Below, piece after piece: positions 32,811 to 44,794 of a stretch of 64,000 nt of DNA. The translations under genes were made by a program, and so were the position numbers. The stretch's first letter is position 1. Each line of letters begins with the position of its first letter. The stretch is from Aphidius gifuensis (taxonomy: Eukaryota > Arthropoda > Insecta > Hymenoptera > Braconidae): positions 10,864,040-10,928,039 of the forward strand of contig NC_057789.1 of assembly GCF_014905175.1 (NCBI RefSeq), given 5' to 3'. The notes under the pieces were generated by a model. The model worked only from the letters and a program-made list of their open reading frames with translations. It did no database searches and was not told the DNA's origin.

Positions 32811-35800
32811 GGTGACAAAAAACTAAAATGTGTTCTTGGAAAAAAAGCAGTTTTCTTGCCATTACTAGACAATGGAAATTTATCAGTTGATGTTGCACAA
32901 TCATATTTTGCAACTGCAGTTGGATTAACTTACAAAGATAATAATGGTGAAGTTTACTCAGCCGTTTCAATAAGTAATCAAGAATATGTGATAGAGAATA
33001 ATAAAATTTCTCATAATGTTGTTCAAAAACAAAAAGGTATTATATCACACAGTTCATGTAATTCATTTTTATTAGTAATTCATAATCACTGACAAGTAAT
33101 TCACAATATTCATTTATAATTCATTGATGACACCCTAGTGCATGAAAGACAGGATGATTTGAGCCTTGTGTATGCCTCAAAAAGGCAGGCCATCAATGAT
33201 ATTTTTGACGTGTTGGAAGTAGCTCTTAAAACAGTAATATTTTTTATCCATTTATGCTAATATACTTATACTGTTACTAATAAAAAACAATAAATGGAGT
33301 TATATATTTTGTTTTTTGTTCCAGCATAAAATTGCACCAGTTTCTAAATCTCCATATTGTATTTGAAAAAGTTGAAAACACAAGACTTACAGTGAATATG
33401 ACTTAGATACAGTACTAGCTAAAGCTAAATCAACATTTTATAAGGATTCAATTAAAGTACAATCCGATAAATCAATAATTAAACTTGGTTACATTTTGAA
33501 AAATAAACAGCATAAAGTAATCAATGAATTTCCGAATAATGATATAGGGGACTTTTTCAAGTGAAGAAACAAGAATTCTTATAGAAAAAAGTTATATATA
33601 TTTTCATATACAAAAGATTCAGTGGAAGAACCCAGCATCAGTAACGAGATGAGTTCATTACCATCATTCAATATGAATAGATATAACAAAAATAATAATC
33701 TATCAGCTTCTAATTTGTAAATTGATAGTACACCAACAGTTAAAAATATTAATAATCCCGTTTCAAACAAAATAATTGTTTAAGCAGAAGTTTATGAACC
33801 TGATAACTTAGTTCTTATACCAAATAATCCTCGTCTAAACTGTGACACATTTCAGATTAATCCTACATATAAAAATTTTGAACCAATTGATTACGGTTAT
33901 CCTATTTTTCAGATTTACATGAACGGTGGATTATTATTGAATTCTATTCGTGAAATTGGTGATAATGAAAAATCAGCTGCAATTTATGTGCTAGATTCAT
34001 TTGATGAGCATCCACTTGAGTCCAAAGCACACAGTATAATTTTTTCTTCGGGGAATCTGTCATGATAGCAATGAATTTGGCCTCGGTGTTATGCCGATCT
34101 GCAATGACACTTGTAAACCAGTAATGAAATGGTTTAAAAATGGTAATATTTTCCGAGAAGGCCAATCATTGTTCTGAATAACTTGTGATGCCAAAGATCA
34201 TCCTTGGCAGCACACTTGGACATGTGAAGTGAAATGCCAAAACCAAAACCAAAATTGACAAAAGTTAAATATCGAAGGTAATATTATAAAACACCAATAG
34301 TATGCCAAAGTTATCATTGCTCACTGAAGAAAAGAATAGCGGTAGAAGTATAGTAAAATAGTAACTCTCAATAGCAGAAAACATATTTGTTTATTGAAAT
34401 CTATCGAACAAAAAATTATATCAAGCAGTTATGTCTTAAATACTAGTGTTACGTCTTGGTATAAATTAGAAGTAAAAAGCAATAATAAATAATAATTTAA
34501 TAAATTCAACAGATACAAAGATGCCGAACAAGCAATAAAATTTTTCTTTTTTTTATAATAAATTATTTATTTTTATTTTCACACGGAATAAAAATTCATA
34601 TTTTGCATTTTTATAAAACAATTTATTTTTATATTTTTTATATAAATTCTGGTAAGCAGTTTTCAAAGTCACCTCTGCAACGCGAGATTCCACATCCGTT
34701 GAAGTTGCTAAATTATTAGTTATTAAATGTTTAAACAATTAGAATATGCTGACTACTATGGGAACCATTGAATATGATTGGTTCAAATATGGCACCACTT
34801 TTTCATCCCTACTTTAAGACATAATTTTATGGAAATATTTTAATTTTCAAGGAGCGTCACTCTCGTGATAACTTTCATTCGGCCAACATCTAACTAAATA
34901 TAAAATCATTCTAATTGAATTAAATACTTAGTAAAATTTCATAAATTTATATTAAAAATTATTGATCATTTTAATTAATAAAAATATAAATAAAATAAAT
35001 TTAATTCATTTAAAGAAATTAATAACAAATAAATAATATTATCAGTGCATTAAAACTTAATTAAATAACTGTGACAAATAATTATTCCTACAAATTTTAC
35101 CCTTCCTAAATCCTAACATTGACTGTGAAATTTTCCGGGGTGTTATTTTTCTGTGCTACGAGTTGCGTTACCTATTGGATTATTCTAAATTATCAACATC
35201 ATCAGGCGACCATCCGGATTGACACGCTCTCTATACTTTAATTTTGGATAAACCACAACAACAAGGTAGAATCTACAAAAATTACACATTCCCTCGTAAC
35301 CCGTTACCCTGTAGGGAATAACAAAACAAGAGGATTATAAAAATTACGTTAAATATCAGGCTCATTAATTTGTATTATTGCTAAATTATTATATTATTAT
35401 TTTCGTTGTTTAACATTCTTTCTTTTTTTTTGTTATTTCATAAATAATACAAATTAATTAGCCTGGTACGTAACACTAGTATTATTCAAAGTCATCGAAT
35501 ATCAAAACTCATGCCATAATAATTGATGAAAGTTATGAACCATTAAATTCTTTTAAGAGCCAGATAAGTAAACGAACATCAGAAAGCAAAGAAAATACTG
35601 ATGCTAATAAATTCAAAAAACCAAATATATTACCTCAGGGCAAGTTTGATTTTACAAAAAAATTTTGGGAGACAAAGAACAGTCAAGTTCGTTTACCTTT
35701 AATTGAAGAAGAAAATTTTAAAGCACATAAGCATAATCCTGTTTTGGGGGAAGATGGTCAAGGACAAGTAATAAGAGGTCGATGGAATGTCATTTTTGAG

Positions 35801-36366
35801 CGAACAAGTAAACGTCAACATCCATTTACTGATATATAAAAAAAAAAAAGCCAAAGTTCTTAATTAAATATGTCAAGGTTTAAGTTATATGCATGGTCAA
35901 AAAAATCTCATTATTCATGGTGCTATCAAGTCTGAAAATATTATGATTGGAAAAGATTTGACTGCAAAGTTGTGTTATTCTGGGCTCAGTCGTGTTACTT
36001 ATTATGTGACAACAGGAGTGTCCATAACACAACCAGCAATGGTACGTCAAGGAGCTGGTACTATCAATTACATGTCACCAGAGCTGCTTCTTAATGATGA
36101 AGTATCATCAGTACACAGTGACATTTGGGCTTTAGGTTGTGTGATAAATTAAACATATAAAGAAGTTTATCGTACTTGGACCTCCATATTAAGTCAAGAT
36201 TTGAGAGTTTACTGCGTAAGAAAGAACAGCCTAAGTTAAAATCAGTTCCACATAAAATTCGCTCAATCGTTAAAAGCTGTATTTCATATAATCCAATGGA
36301 TCGTCCACAAGCTGCAGCTTTTTGTTTTAAATATTGTGCAAAATTGAAGACTAGAGTGACATGGTG
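32811..36366 (+). pseudogene. TDP-43 N-terminal-like + pseudokinase gene, decayed
   Basis: The exon at 32811 (after TATATATTTAG) reads GDKKLKCVLGKKAVFLPLLD and SVDVAQSYFATAVGLTYKDN. The spacing of LP-x-DxGxL and F/Y-xxAxGLxY matches the TDP-43 N-terminal domain. Its donor is at about 33034. Further exons (33131 to about 33233; 33325 on) contain stops. A segment at about 34085-34230 (PVMKWFKNGNIFREGQSLF) looks Ig-like. After the solo LTR, LGEDGQGQVIRGRWNVIF (about 35745) is a kinase Gly-rich loop. From about 35880, SYMHGQKNLIIHGAIKSENI has HGA instead of HRD, and LCYSGLSR stands at the DFG position without Asp. MSPELL and SDIWALGCV are kept, and the C-lobe ends at 36366. The layout suggests an IRAK/Pelle-like pseudokinase. 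Several stops and the LTR make the copy dead. Confidence 0.6.
34443..35479 (+). mobile_element. Solo LTR with CTAG target duplication
   Basis: 34447-35475 (1029 bp) begins TGTTACGTCTTGG and ends TGGTACGTAACA. CTAG stands on both sides (34443-34446 and 35476-35479). There is no internal retroelement region, so this is an LTR left after LTR-LTR recombination. Orientation is provisional, because the ends are partly palindromic. It interrupts the TDP43-N/pseudokinase gene. Confidence 0.85.
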
Positions 36367-37096
36367 ACCGAAGTCACAGATCTCAAATGAGTATATTTTT
36401 TTACTAAAATATAGTAAATGCTAAGTTATTAAAGTTGACGTTTTCATAAATGTTCATAAAAAGTTGCTGATAGTATTTTTTTATAACTAGCAGGTACTTA
36501 TTGATACCAAAAACTTTACAATAGTTTATAATCTAAAATTATATTTTAGAAATAAGTAAATACTCATATGTTGAGTACAAAAAACAAACCGACATAAGAA
36601 GCAATGTCTGTGTAAGTATATTTCAAATATCAAAATATAATAATTTAGATAGTCGAGTACAAAAAAAAAAAAACTTATGTTGATCATGAGACTATTGATA
36701 GATAAAAACTACCTCATATGCATGTATAAATAAAAAAAATCATAATTAAATAATCAATCAAAAATTATTCTTGATTTTTTTTATTTATACATGCATATAC
36801 ACGTATATTGCATCAATTTTTTTATTCTTATATGTTCCTATAATTGTATATAATATAATAAAACAATTTCGATTAATATTACAAACGAAAAAATAACAAT
36901 CTTTTACAAATCAATGAATTAATTCATTCTTTCTCTGTTTATATTTAAGTTTACTCTTTTATTATAAAATCCTAAATTATAAAATTTCAAAAATTAAATG
37001 TACAATTCTTTTCTTTTCTAGCACACCATATTTTTTTGTTTGATAATTTACAATTCTCATATCTTCGTAAAAAAATCGACATATCCATTTGGAAAT
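36367..37096. other. Non-coding spacer between the two TDP43-N-like genes
   Basis: AT-rich. It contains a 26-bp perfect inverted repeat: 36717-36742 (TATGCATGTATAAATAAAAA...) and 36772-36797, with a 29-base loop. The hairpin could be a MITE relic or give a small structured RNA; nothing else seen. Confidence 0.55.
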
Positions 37097-37844
37097 TTAA
37101 AGGTCACTCGGAATATTATTAATGTTATCTTCTTCAATTAATCTTAAAATGAATACGTACAGCTTCGAAGCTTCTTCTGGTGTTATTAGTGGGAAAACAT
37201 TGGGAATGAGACGTGTTACTTTCTCACTTAAAGAACGGGAAATAAGAACAGGCTTAGTTGTGAATTTATCTACAAGTTTATCGATTTTGTCAGTATTTAT
37301 TTTAATTTTTAGATTCTCAGCTCCAAATTTTTCAGCACAACAAAATAAATAATCTGGCCGTCCTGCGGGAACTTCACGAACTTTTTGATATCTAATTCGA
37401 TGCTTGTTCCATTCTGTATGTGTCATATTAAGCTCATATTTCAATGAAGAGGCACAGAGTGTCCAACACCAGAATCGTTAAGATAAGAAAGACCACTTGC
37501 TCCACGAAAATAAATTCTAAGAACTATAAAATCCAAAGTTTTATTAGCTTTCAAAGGCAAACTCAGGAATTTTTCACCAATCTTCACATTAATTTCAGCA
37601 GACTGTAGAGTATAAGGTGAATAAATAAATAGATAAATAAACAAAATGTTGAGTTGATTATTTTGTTGACATTTCTAACCTCATATTTAAATTAATGTCA
37701 TTAGATAAAAAAAAAAAAATACAAAATAAAAAAAATATTATAAATATTTGAAAAAAAATTAATACAAATTTTGATTTAATTCAAATTTAATTTACATTCA
37801 ATTTATAAAATTAAAAAATAAAATATACATACCTGATTTGGCAT
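37097..37844 (-). pseudogene. TDP-43 N-terminal-like protein gene
   Basis: Exon 1 (37844-37833) is MPNQ, ending CAG|GTATGT. Exon 2 begins at 37602 after ATACTCTACAG, in phase, with SAEINVKIGEKFLSLPLKAN, then IYFRGASGLSYLND and GHSVPL. This is the LPL-x(n)-F-x-x-A-x-GL-x-Y pattern of a TDP-43 N-terminal-like domain. Near 37444 the frame shifts by one base. The new frame carries THTEWNKHRIRYQKVREVPA, GRPDYLFCCAEKFG and an alpha-helical end to TAA at 37097. With the frameshift it would be a pseudogene unless an intron or sequencing error accounts for it. It lies tail to tail with the neighbouring gene at 32.8-36.4 kb. Confidence 0.5.
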
Positions 37845-37934
37845 TGTATTTTTCTTTTTTTTTGTAAATATAATAGTCTGTGCAGTTTTCTCCAGTTTTC
37901 TCACTCTGTCGTACATTATATAAAAACGCAGCTT

Positions 37935-38062
37935 AATATTGACATGTTCGCTTACATGTTCGTTTACATGTCTGCTTACATGATAATGTACACGTAAATA
38001 GACATGTGAACAAACATATATACACACATGTGCAAATACGTACATGTATACGTGTATACATT
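37935..38062 (+). repeat. 12-bp ACATGT minisatellite
   Basis: About nine to ten units of 12 bp with an ACATGT-type core (ACATGTTCGCTT, ACATGTTCGTTT, ACATGTCTGCTT, ... ACATGTGCAAAT). Because ACATGT is a palindrome the array can fold locally. It lies just upstream of the MPNQ exon on the minus strand. Confidence 0.7.
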
Positions 38063-38304
38063 AGACCTGTCCCAAAAAAAAAATTTTTCTTTTTGTGCCC
38101 TCCTCAGGTCTAAATTTGTTCTTTATGATGACACGAAAGAAAAAATAGAAAAACTTTTTTTTCAGGATTTTTTTTGAGCCTGCTCATCGGGTTTTTGTAT
38201 TTTTCATTTGATAAGCACGCGCGACAAACATAATTTAGTTAGATAATAATTTTAAAAAATACAATTTTTTTTTTTTTTTCAGCCTATGTCAAGATTCACA
38301 TACT

Positions 38305-40622
38305 TTGCTACATTAGGGTGGTTCTTATTTGGGTGATGGCAAAATTTTCATCGTGCCGCCCCCTAATATCGTTGAAAAGAAATTAAAAAAATTTTTGGGC
38401 TATATAAGAAATTTTTATTTCTATCCTAGCCACTCCCTGTAAGAGGGTGAAGTTTCCTATTTGAAATACATGGGGTTTTCTTACTTAGACGTAAGAATCG
38501 ATTTAAAAGCGTCAATTTTGCATGGAAAAAATCTTTTATTATATTAAATCATCGAGAATGAAGTCTGCTTTGAGATAAAAAAAAAAAAAATTTATATGGG
38601 TCATTCCATAATTTTTTTATTACGCTAAAAAATTTTTTTTTTCGTTCGATTTTACTAGTTTTCAACGTTTTCAATATAATATGAGTGTTATGACATTATA
38701 CTTTATATATTTGATAGAAAAAAATTTAAAATAAAAAAATCTATGGGTCATTCCACGAAATTTCGTTCAATTCTAAACTATTTCTAATATTATTAAATAT
38801 TAAATATTGTCTTGAAATGAAAAAAAGAAAAAACATTTATTTATACATTTCGAATTATTTATTTTTTTTTAATTTCTACATGACCGTTGTTTTTTTTTTG
38901 CATCAGGAAACGGTATTCTGACACAATCGGTATGACAAATCGCTTTTGATCTTCTCTTTGTGTTAATATTGAATTGTATTCATCAAACAGGCTAACAGCT
39001 CGTTTAGCAGCAGCATTGACGGCTCTCAACTCCGTCACTGTTTTCAAACCTTTTTTGTAATTGATATCACTATGACTATAGTGATCGATCAACTTCTAAA
39101 AATCTTTTATCAATATGAAAACGAAGAAAAAATAAATTGATTTATAATCTAAATTAACTCCATAGCCGTTTGATACAATAATTTCAATTTAATATAGGAA
39201 AAATTGCTGTAAAACTAATCTAGGCTTTGGATTAATTTATTTGGTTACACCCTTTCCTTAGCTATTTTTGCCATGATTAATTAATGAAAAAGCTATCAGC
39301 AAATGTTCCTAAGGAGAGGATGTAAGGTCTCTAGTGATTTCTCAATAATTCCTGATCAAAACCAATTTTTTTTTACTTGAATTATTAATTGTAAAAAAAC
39401 TAAGCTCCAAACCTCTTTTATTTTATGTCCATACGTTTTGTCTTGTCTCATTTTATAACCCGATAGTTTTTTTTTTACATTGTCATATTGTCGATTAGAG
39501 ATATTGCTATTTTAATGGACTTTTTTTGACAAAAGTCGCATTCTCCATAATAGCCTATGGTAAAAGTTTCCAACTTTGAAAATTAATAGAAAATAACAAG
39601 CATCCAAACAATTATCAAAAAATTACATAGAATGTATTAGTATTTCAATAATCTACTGTATCCCTTAAAATTAAAATTTTTGTTTCAACTTAAAAAAATT
39701 ATAAAAAGATTTGCAAGAAATGACATTCCTTGAACAATTTGAGTTATAAGATGACCTTTAATTTTATTGAAAAATAAGAAAAAATAAGATGTTATTGGAT
39801 ATTTTGATCAATTAATCCATATTAATAATTAAACTGCACCTGAATAGCCCAAGGAGGTATTCAAACATAGATGTACAGGCTAGAGTGAATAAGAATATTT
39901 CGTTCTGTCTTTTTTTATGGTGCAGGGCTGATGTCAGCGCTGCAGTTGGTAGTTTTCGAACTGACTTACTTCGAAATTTTAGGCTTCAGCGACAGCCTAT
40001 GCTTCAACACAGTAAAAAGGCAAAGTTTACACTTCTTATTCAACTCCATGGTTTATACACATCATACAATCGAATTTGAAAATTCAATATTTGTAGTCTT
40101 CTATAACTTATAATTTGTAATACATGAAACGTGTGTAAAAAAATGACCCATTTCATAAATTTACGTGACCCATTTAAATGACCCATAGATTTTTTTATTC
40201 AGAATTTTTTTTATCAAATATATAAAATATAATGTTATAACACTCATATTATATTGAAAACGTTGAAAACTAGCGAAATCGAACAAAAAAAAAAAAAACT
40301 TTAGCGTAATGAAAAAATTGTGGAATGACCCATATAAATTTTTTTTTTTTATCTTAAAGCAGACTTCATTCTCGATGATTTAATATAATAAAAGATTTTT
40401 TCCATGCATAATTGACGCTTTTAGATTGATTCTTACGTCTAAGTAAGAAAACCCCATGTCTTTTAAACGGGAAACTTCACCCTCTTACATGGGGTGGCTA
40501 GGATAAAAATAAAAATTTCTTGTATAACCCAAAAATTTTTTTAATTTTTTTTCAACGAGATCAGGGGGCGGCACGATGAAAATTTTGCCATCACCCAAAT
40601 AAGAACCACCCTATTGCTACAT
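38305..40622. mobile_element. 2.3-kb foldback element with 9-bp target duplication
   Basis: 38314-40613 begins TAGGGTGGTTCTTATTTGGG and ends with the exact inverse. The inverted arms are about 440 bp (to about 38755 and from about 40179). TTGCTACAT flanks both sides (38305-38313 and 40614-40622). Long TIRs plus a 9-bp duplication are the Mutator-like pattern. No transposase inside, so it is non-autonomous. The 1.4-kb interior holds a piece of a protein gene (38859-39092). Confidence 0.85.
38859..39092 (-). pseudogene. Gene fragment captured in the 2.3-kb element
   Basis: A 77-codon frame from ATG 39092: MIDHYSHSDINYKKGLKTVT, then LRAVNAAAKRAVSLFDEYNS and KRFVIPIVSEYRFLM. The composition is clearly protein-like and unlike the AT-rich surroundings. 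The family is not named; it resembles an uncharacterised insect protein. No start or end elements of a gene are nearby, fitting capture of an exon by a Pack-MULE-like process. Confidence 0.45.
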
Positions 40623-42370
40623 AATATTTTCTTTTTTTTTTAAACTTTTTTGTTAATAGCAAATCACATATTCTACTTCAAAAATAGAATAATTGAACAC
40701 GATACAAAAAAATAAATTTTACAATTTACTTTTGGAAGAAGAAACATTTGTAATATTTTTTAAAATTTATTTTTAATCTATAAGAACACTCATTGAATGA
40801 TTTAGCCTCATGATACAAAAAAAATAATTTTACAAATAATACTTTATCATAATTTTTTTTTTATAATGTTTTATCAAGTATTATTCTTAAGTTTTTTTTT
40901 TTTTTTGTACTTTGTTAAAAAGACATGTAACTTTACTTACTTTTACTTGATACAAAAACTTAAAACTCAAATATAAAATATAAACTACAAAACTTAAAAT
41001 TAAAATGATATTTAAACATTTAATATTATGTGTTAACTATATAGAGTGGTAAAATAATATTTGTTCCGCAACGAAATTTTTATCTCGTAATTAAGATGAT
41101 ATATATTACATCATGTTGACTAAATGTATTTTTCTTCATGCTGCTTGACGAAGATTTGATTATCAGCTGTGTTATTTTATGTTTTAATTTTTTTATCTAT
41201 GATTTGTTTTTTACCCAGTACAGTCAATTTTTTTTTTTTTTTAATGATTAATGCTGAACAAATACTAATTATTTAAAAAAAAAAAATTTTACAATCTACT
41301 TTATATTATAATTTTTTTTTTTGAGAACATCTGTATTTTTTATTTCATTTGTAATCTACGAAAACACTGATTGAATGAACTAGCCCCATGATACGAAAAA
41401 AATAATTCTACAAATAATACTCAACCTTTACTTTTTTGGAATTATGTTTTTTTATCAAGTAATTATACTATTATTATTGCTTGTACTTTATTAAAAAGAC
41501 ATGCTGCTTCAATTATTTTTTTTGTTGATACAAAAATATAAAATGAAAGTTATATTTAAAAATATTTTTCTATGCAAATAGATAATTATTATCAAAATCT
41601 ATATTAATTGTTTAATATCAAGTGGTTAAATATTTTCATGATAATAATGATGTTTAGACATCATGTTAAATGTACTAAATGTGTTCTTAAAAACTCAAAC
41701 TCAAAAATTATTTTTGATACAATAATATAAAATTACAATCAATAGTACAAGCATAAGTAAATAGAATAATAATTTAAACATAATCTTGTTTTTAATAAAT
41801 CACGAATTTTACTTATTATTTTTTTTTTTTTCTCTAAGATAACATTTGTATCTTTTTAATAATTATCTGATGATTTTTTTGTTGTAATGACATGTTTTTT
41901 CATCAAGTAAAACATTGTACGTTCAGTGTACTTGAAAACTCAAATTGAAAATTAATTTTACATGAAATAATAATATTATTAAAATTAATAATACAAGATT
42001 TTTTTTTAACCCATGTCATCATTGTTCCACTTTGTTACACAATATTTTATTTTTTTTTCAACTCTTGCTTTTAATAGATCACGAATTAAAAATTAAAAAA
42101 TAGAACAATTAAATTATTTTCAAAATATTTGTCATATTTATTTTTTTTTTCATGCAAAATATGAAAAAGTTTGACGTATCAATCTTCACAAATATACAAA
42201 AAAAAATTTACAAATTATTCTCTATAACTATTTTTTTTTTTCAAGATAACATTTGTACTTTTTTAATAATCATTCTATGATTATTGTGTTACTAATGACA
42301 TGTATTTTTTATTAAAATACTTGTAATATTTTTTTAATTTATTTGTATTCTGTGAAAACACTTAACTTTG

Positions 42371-44092
42371 TAATGTCCGGCGGTAAGCCGCACAAACTTT
42401 TTCATTTTCTTTATATTATTTTATATTAAATATTCAGGGTACTTTTTGATACCCCTATCTTACAGACCGTCAATATATGATATTTAAGGGAGCTAGAGGT
42501 TTTGCACCCCCAACAAATTACTTGAGCCGGTACTATTGCCAAGCGCATCTACCGCCAATTTTAATCAGGAAAATTAAATGTAAATTAATATAATGAGTGA
42601 TATCGACAGAATCCTAAAAATATAGGAATTCTCTTGATACCACTCATGTCATAATTAAACAATTAGAAATAATTTTAATTAAGGTTTGAAAATCATAAGA
42701 TTTTCCTCGATCAATAAGAAATAAGTGACATAAGGAAAGTGGAAATGGATCAAGGAGGAAAACCGAACATTCCCTACCCTTATGTTCTGAGAGTATCGAG
42801 TAAGATTGATCGCTAGATCTCGGTCACTCGGTCAGAGTTAGTTCCTTGACCTACACCAGCTCTTCCAGCTTTGACTAGCTTAGGCACTTTGCCTCGTTGA
42901 ATTTTAATTGCTCTAAAAACTTAGAATATTTTCTACAAATCAGCACAAACTGTAAGTTATCCTTACTCAATATTTTATTGATTATTTTATTAACTTGTTA
43001 TTTTAACAATATTTAAGTAACATTTAGTTACCTAAATTATCAATTTAAATTCATTAAATCATTTACAAATTTAACTTGTTTATGACCGCATGGTCTAAAT
43101 TTTTTTTGCTTGAGTAAATTAAATTCAAGGCACGTATTGTGTTACATTGACTAATCAAATAAATATTGAATAATATAAATTACATTTTGCTGCAGTAAAT
43201 AATCAAGTTATTTATCTAAAATATTTAAATATTTAATTATAAAAATTCACGACCTCGTGGTCAGTCAATTGCTCTTGAATACGACTTATAAACTACAGTG
43301 AAAAGTTTCATATAATTGTTTTATTTAAATTTGAGTAAAAGTAATATTTTCAGTACAATTTTACAATAAAATCAGTGCTACGCTTGTGTCCGAAATTTGA
43401 CATAATTTAATCTTCAACCGCATACAACCAATTTGTATAATTACATTGTACCACATCTATATAATATATATATATATTTATACATTTTTGTGTATTGTTA
43501 TTTAATTGGCGATAAAATAACCAAGTCAACCTGTCAATTGTGAGCCATTTCCAAGGTCAAGCCAAGGTACACGCCATCACTAGATTGCTAGACTAAAATA
43601 TCGAAAACCAATGTAAGTACCTTTTTTTTATAAAATTTTAATTCAGTGTTTGTTTCGGTAAATTTATAACAAGTGTAAAATTATTAATATTGTAAAAGCT
43701 AAGCGTCATCGTCGCGTCAATGTAGAGTCAGAGACTTATAAAATTAATCGACTGGATTGCTTCCCAATCCCGTCGCCGATATTTTGGCCGTCATAATTTA
43801 TTTATTGTACGGGTTATTTGCAACTTAAATAATTTTCCATCTCTGACTCCGCCACGACCGCATGGTTTTAGGTTTTCTCTTTTCGACGCGACGCGCGAGT
43901 AATTTTAACTGGGTTACTTAATTAATAATTGTCTGTACCGCATTTTTATGTAACAGTTAATTTTTTTATCTGTTCTAAAATAAACTGTGCTCCGATTTTT
44001 ATTGAATTTACAAGTGTTATCTGAAATTATTTTTATTGTATTATTGTGTTACATTTTCGCGTACTTTTCAGGTTCCTTTTTACCTCTCCCTA
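42371..44092. mobile_element. LTR-like block inserted in the left arm
   Basis: Compared with the right arm (52440-52660 reversed), this block replaces about 220 bp of arm sequence. It begins TGTCCGGCGGTAAGCCGCAC, a TG start with a small hairpin as in the other LTRs here, and is clearly less AT-rich (about 42440-42560, 42780-42900, 43700-43900). A candidate 3' end is GTGTTACA at about 44054. No target duplication was found and no coding frame, so a solo LTR with flanking deletion is likely but unproven. Confidence 0.45.
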
Positions 44093-44794
44093 TCAAGCAA
44101 TTGTATCATTATTAATTTTTTTTTTTCTGTACTTCATCAGAAAAACATGTAATTTTAATTACTTTTCCTTGATACAAAAATTTAGAAGCAAAGATAAAAT
44201 ATAAAATACGAAACTTAAATTTAAAATGATCTACTTATCGATGCACTGAAGAATCATGTCCACAAAATAAATCGTTTTAATCAAAATTTAATATCATGTG
44301 TTAAATATCAAGTGGTGAAATAATATTTGTATTGGAACAAAATTTTTATCTTGTAATTAAGATGATGTTTTTTACATCATGTTGAGTGAACTAATTGTAT
44401 TTTTTTAATGTTGATTGACAATGATTTGATTATCAGTTGTGTCATTTCATGTTTTTTTTTTTTCTTTTTTGATCTATGATTTTTTTTTTACTCAGTACAT
44501 TCAGTTTTTTTTTTGATTAATTGATTCTGAATAATCACTGATTATTTTAAAAAAATAAATTTTACAATCTTTCTATAATTTTTTATTTTTTAAAACGAAC
44601 ATTTGCATCTTTTTAATAATCATTTTATGATTATTGTGTTGTAATGAGCTGTATTTTTTTAGTTTATTTGTATTGTATGAAAACACTGTATTATCACAAT
44701 TTAATATTTATTGTTGAATGTCAAGTGGTAAAATCTGTTTATGATAGTAGTGATGATTATTATATCATGTTCAGTGTTCTAAATGTGTTCTTTT

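Larger units (their letters stand above)
38222..44790 (+). repeat. Left arm of the giant inverted repeat
   Basis: Composed of repeated sub-units. Recurring words are TAGCC(C/T)CATGATACAAAAA, TTTTAATAATCATT(T/C)TATGAT, TCAAGTGGT(A/G)(A/G)AAT, ACATCATGTTGA and TTTGATTATCAG(C/T)TGTGT. Two foreign blocks interrupt it (38314-40613 and 42371-44092). No coding frames of its own. Confidence 0.75.

Noticed and set aside
37803..38045. 80-codon minus frame with HVxx repeats
   Set aside because: Translation of the 12-bp ACATGT array; the real exon (MPNQ) overlaps only its end in splice-supported form.
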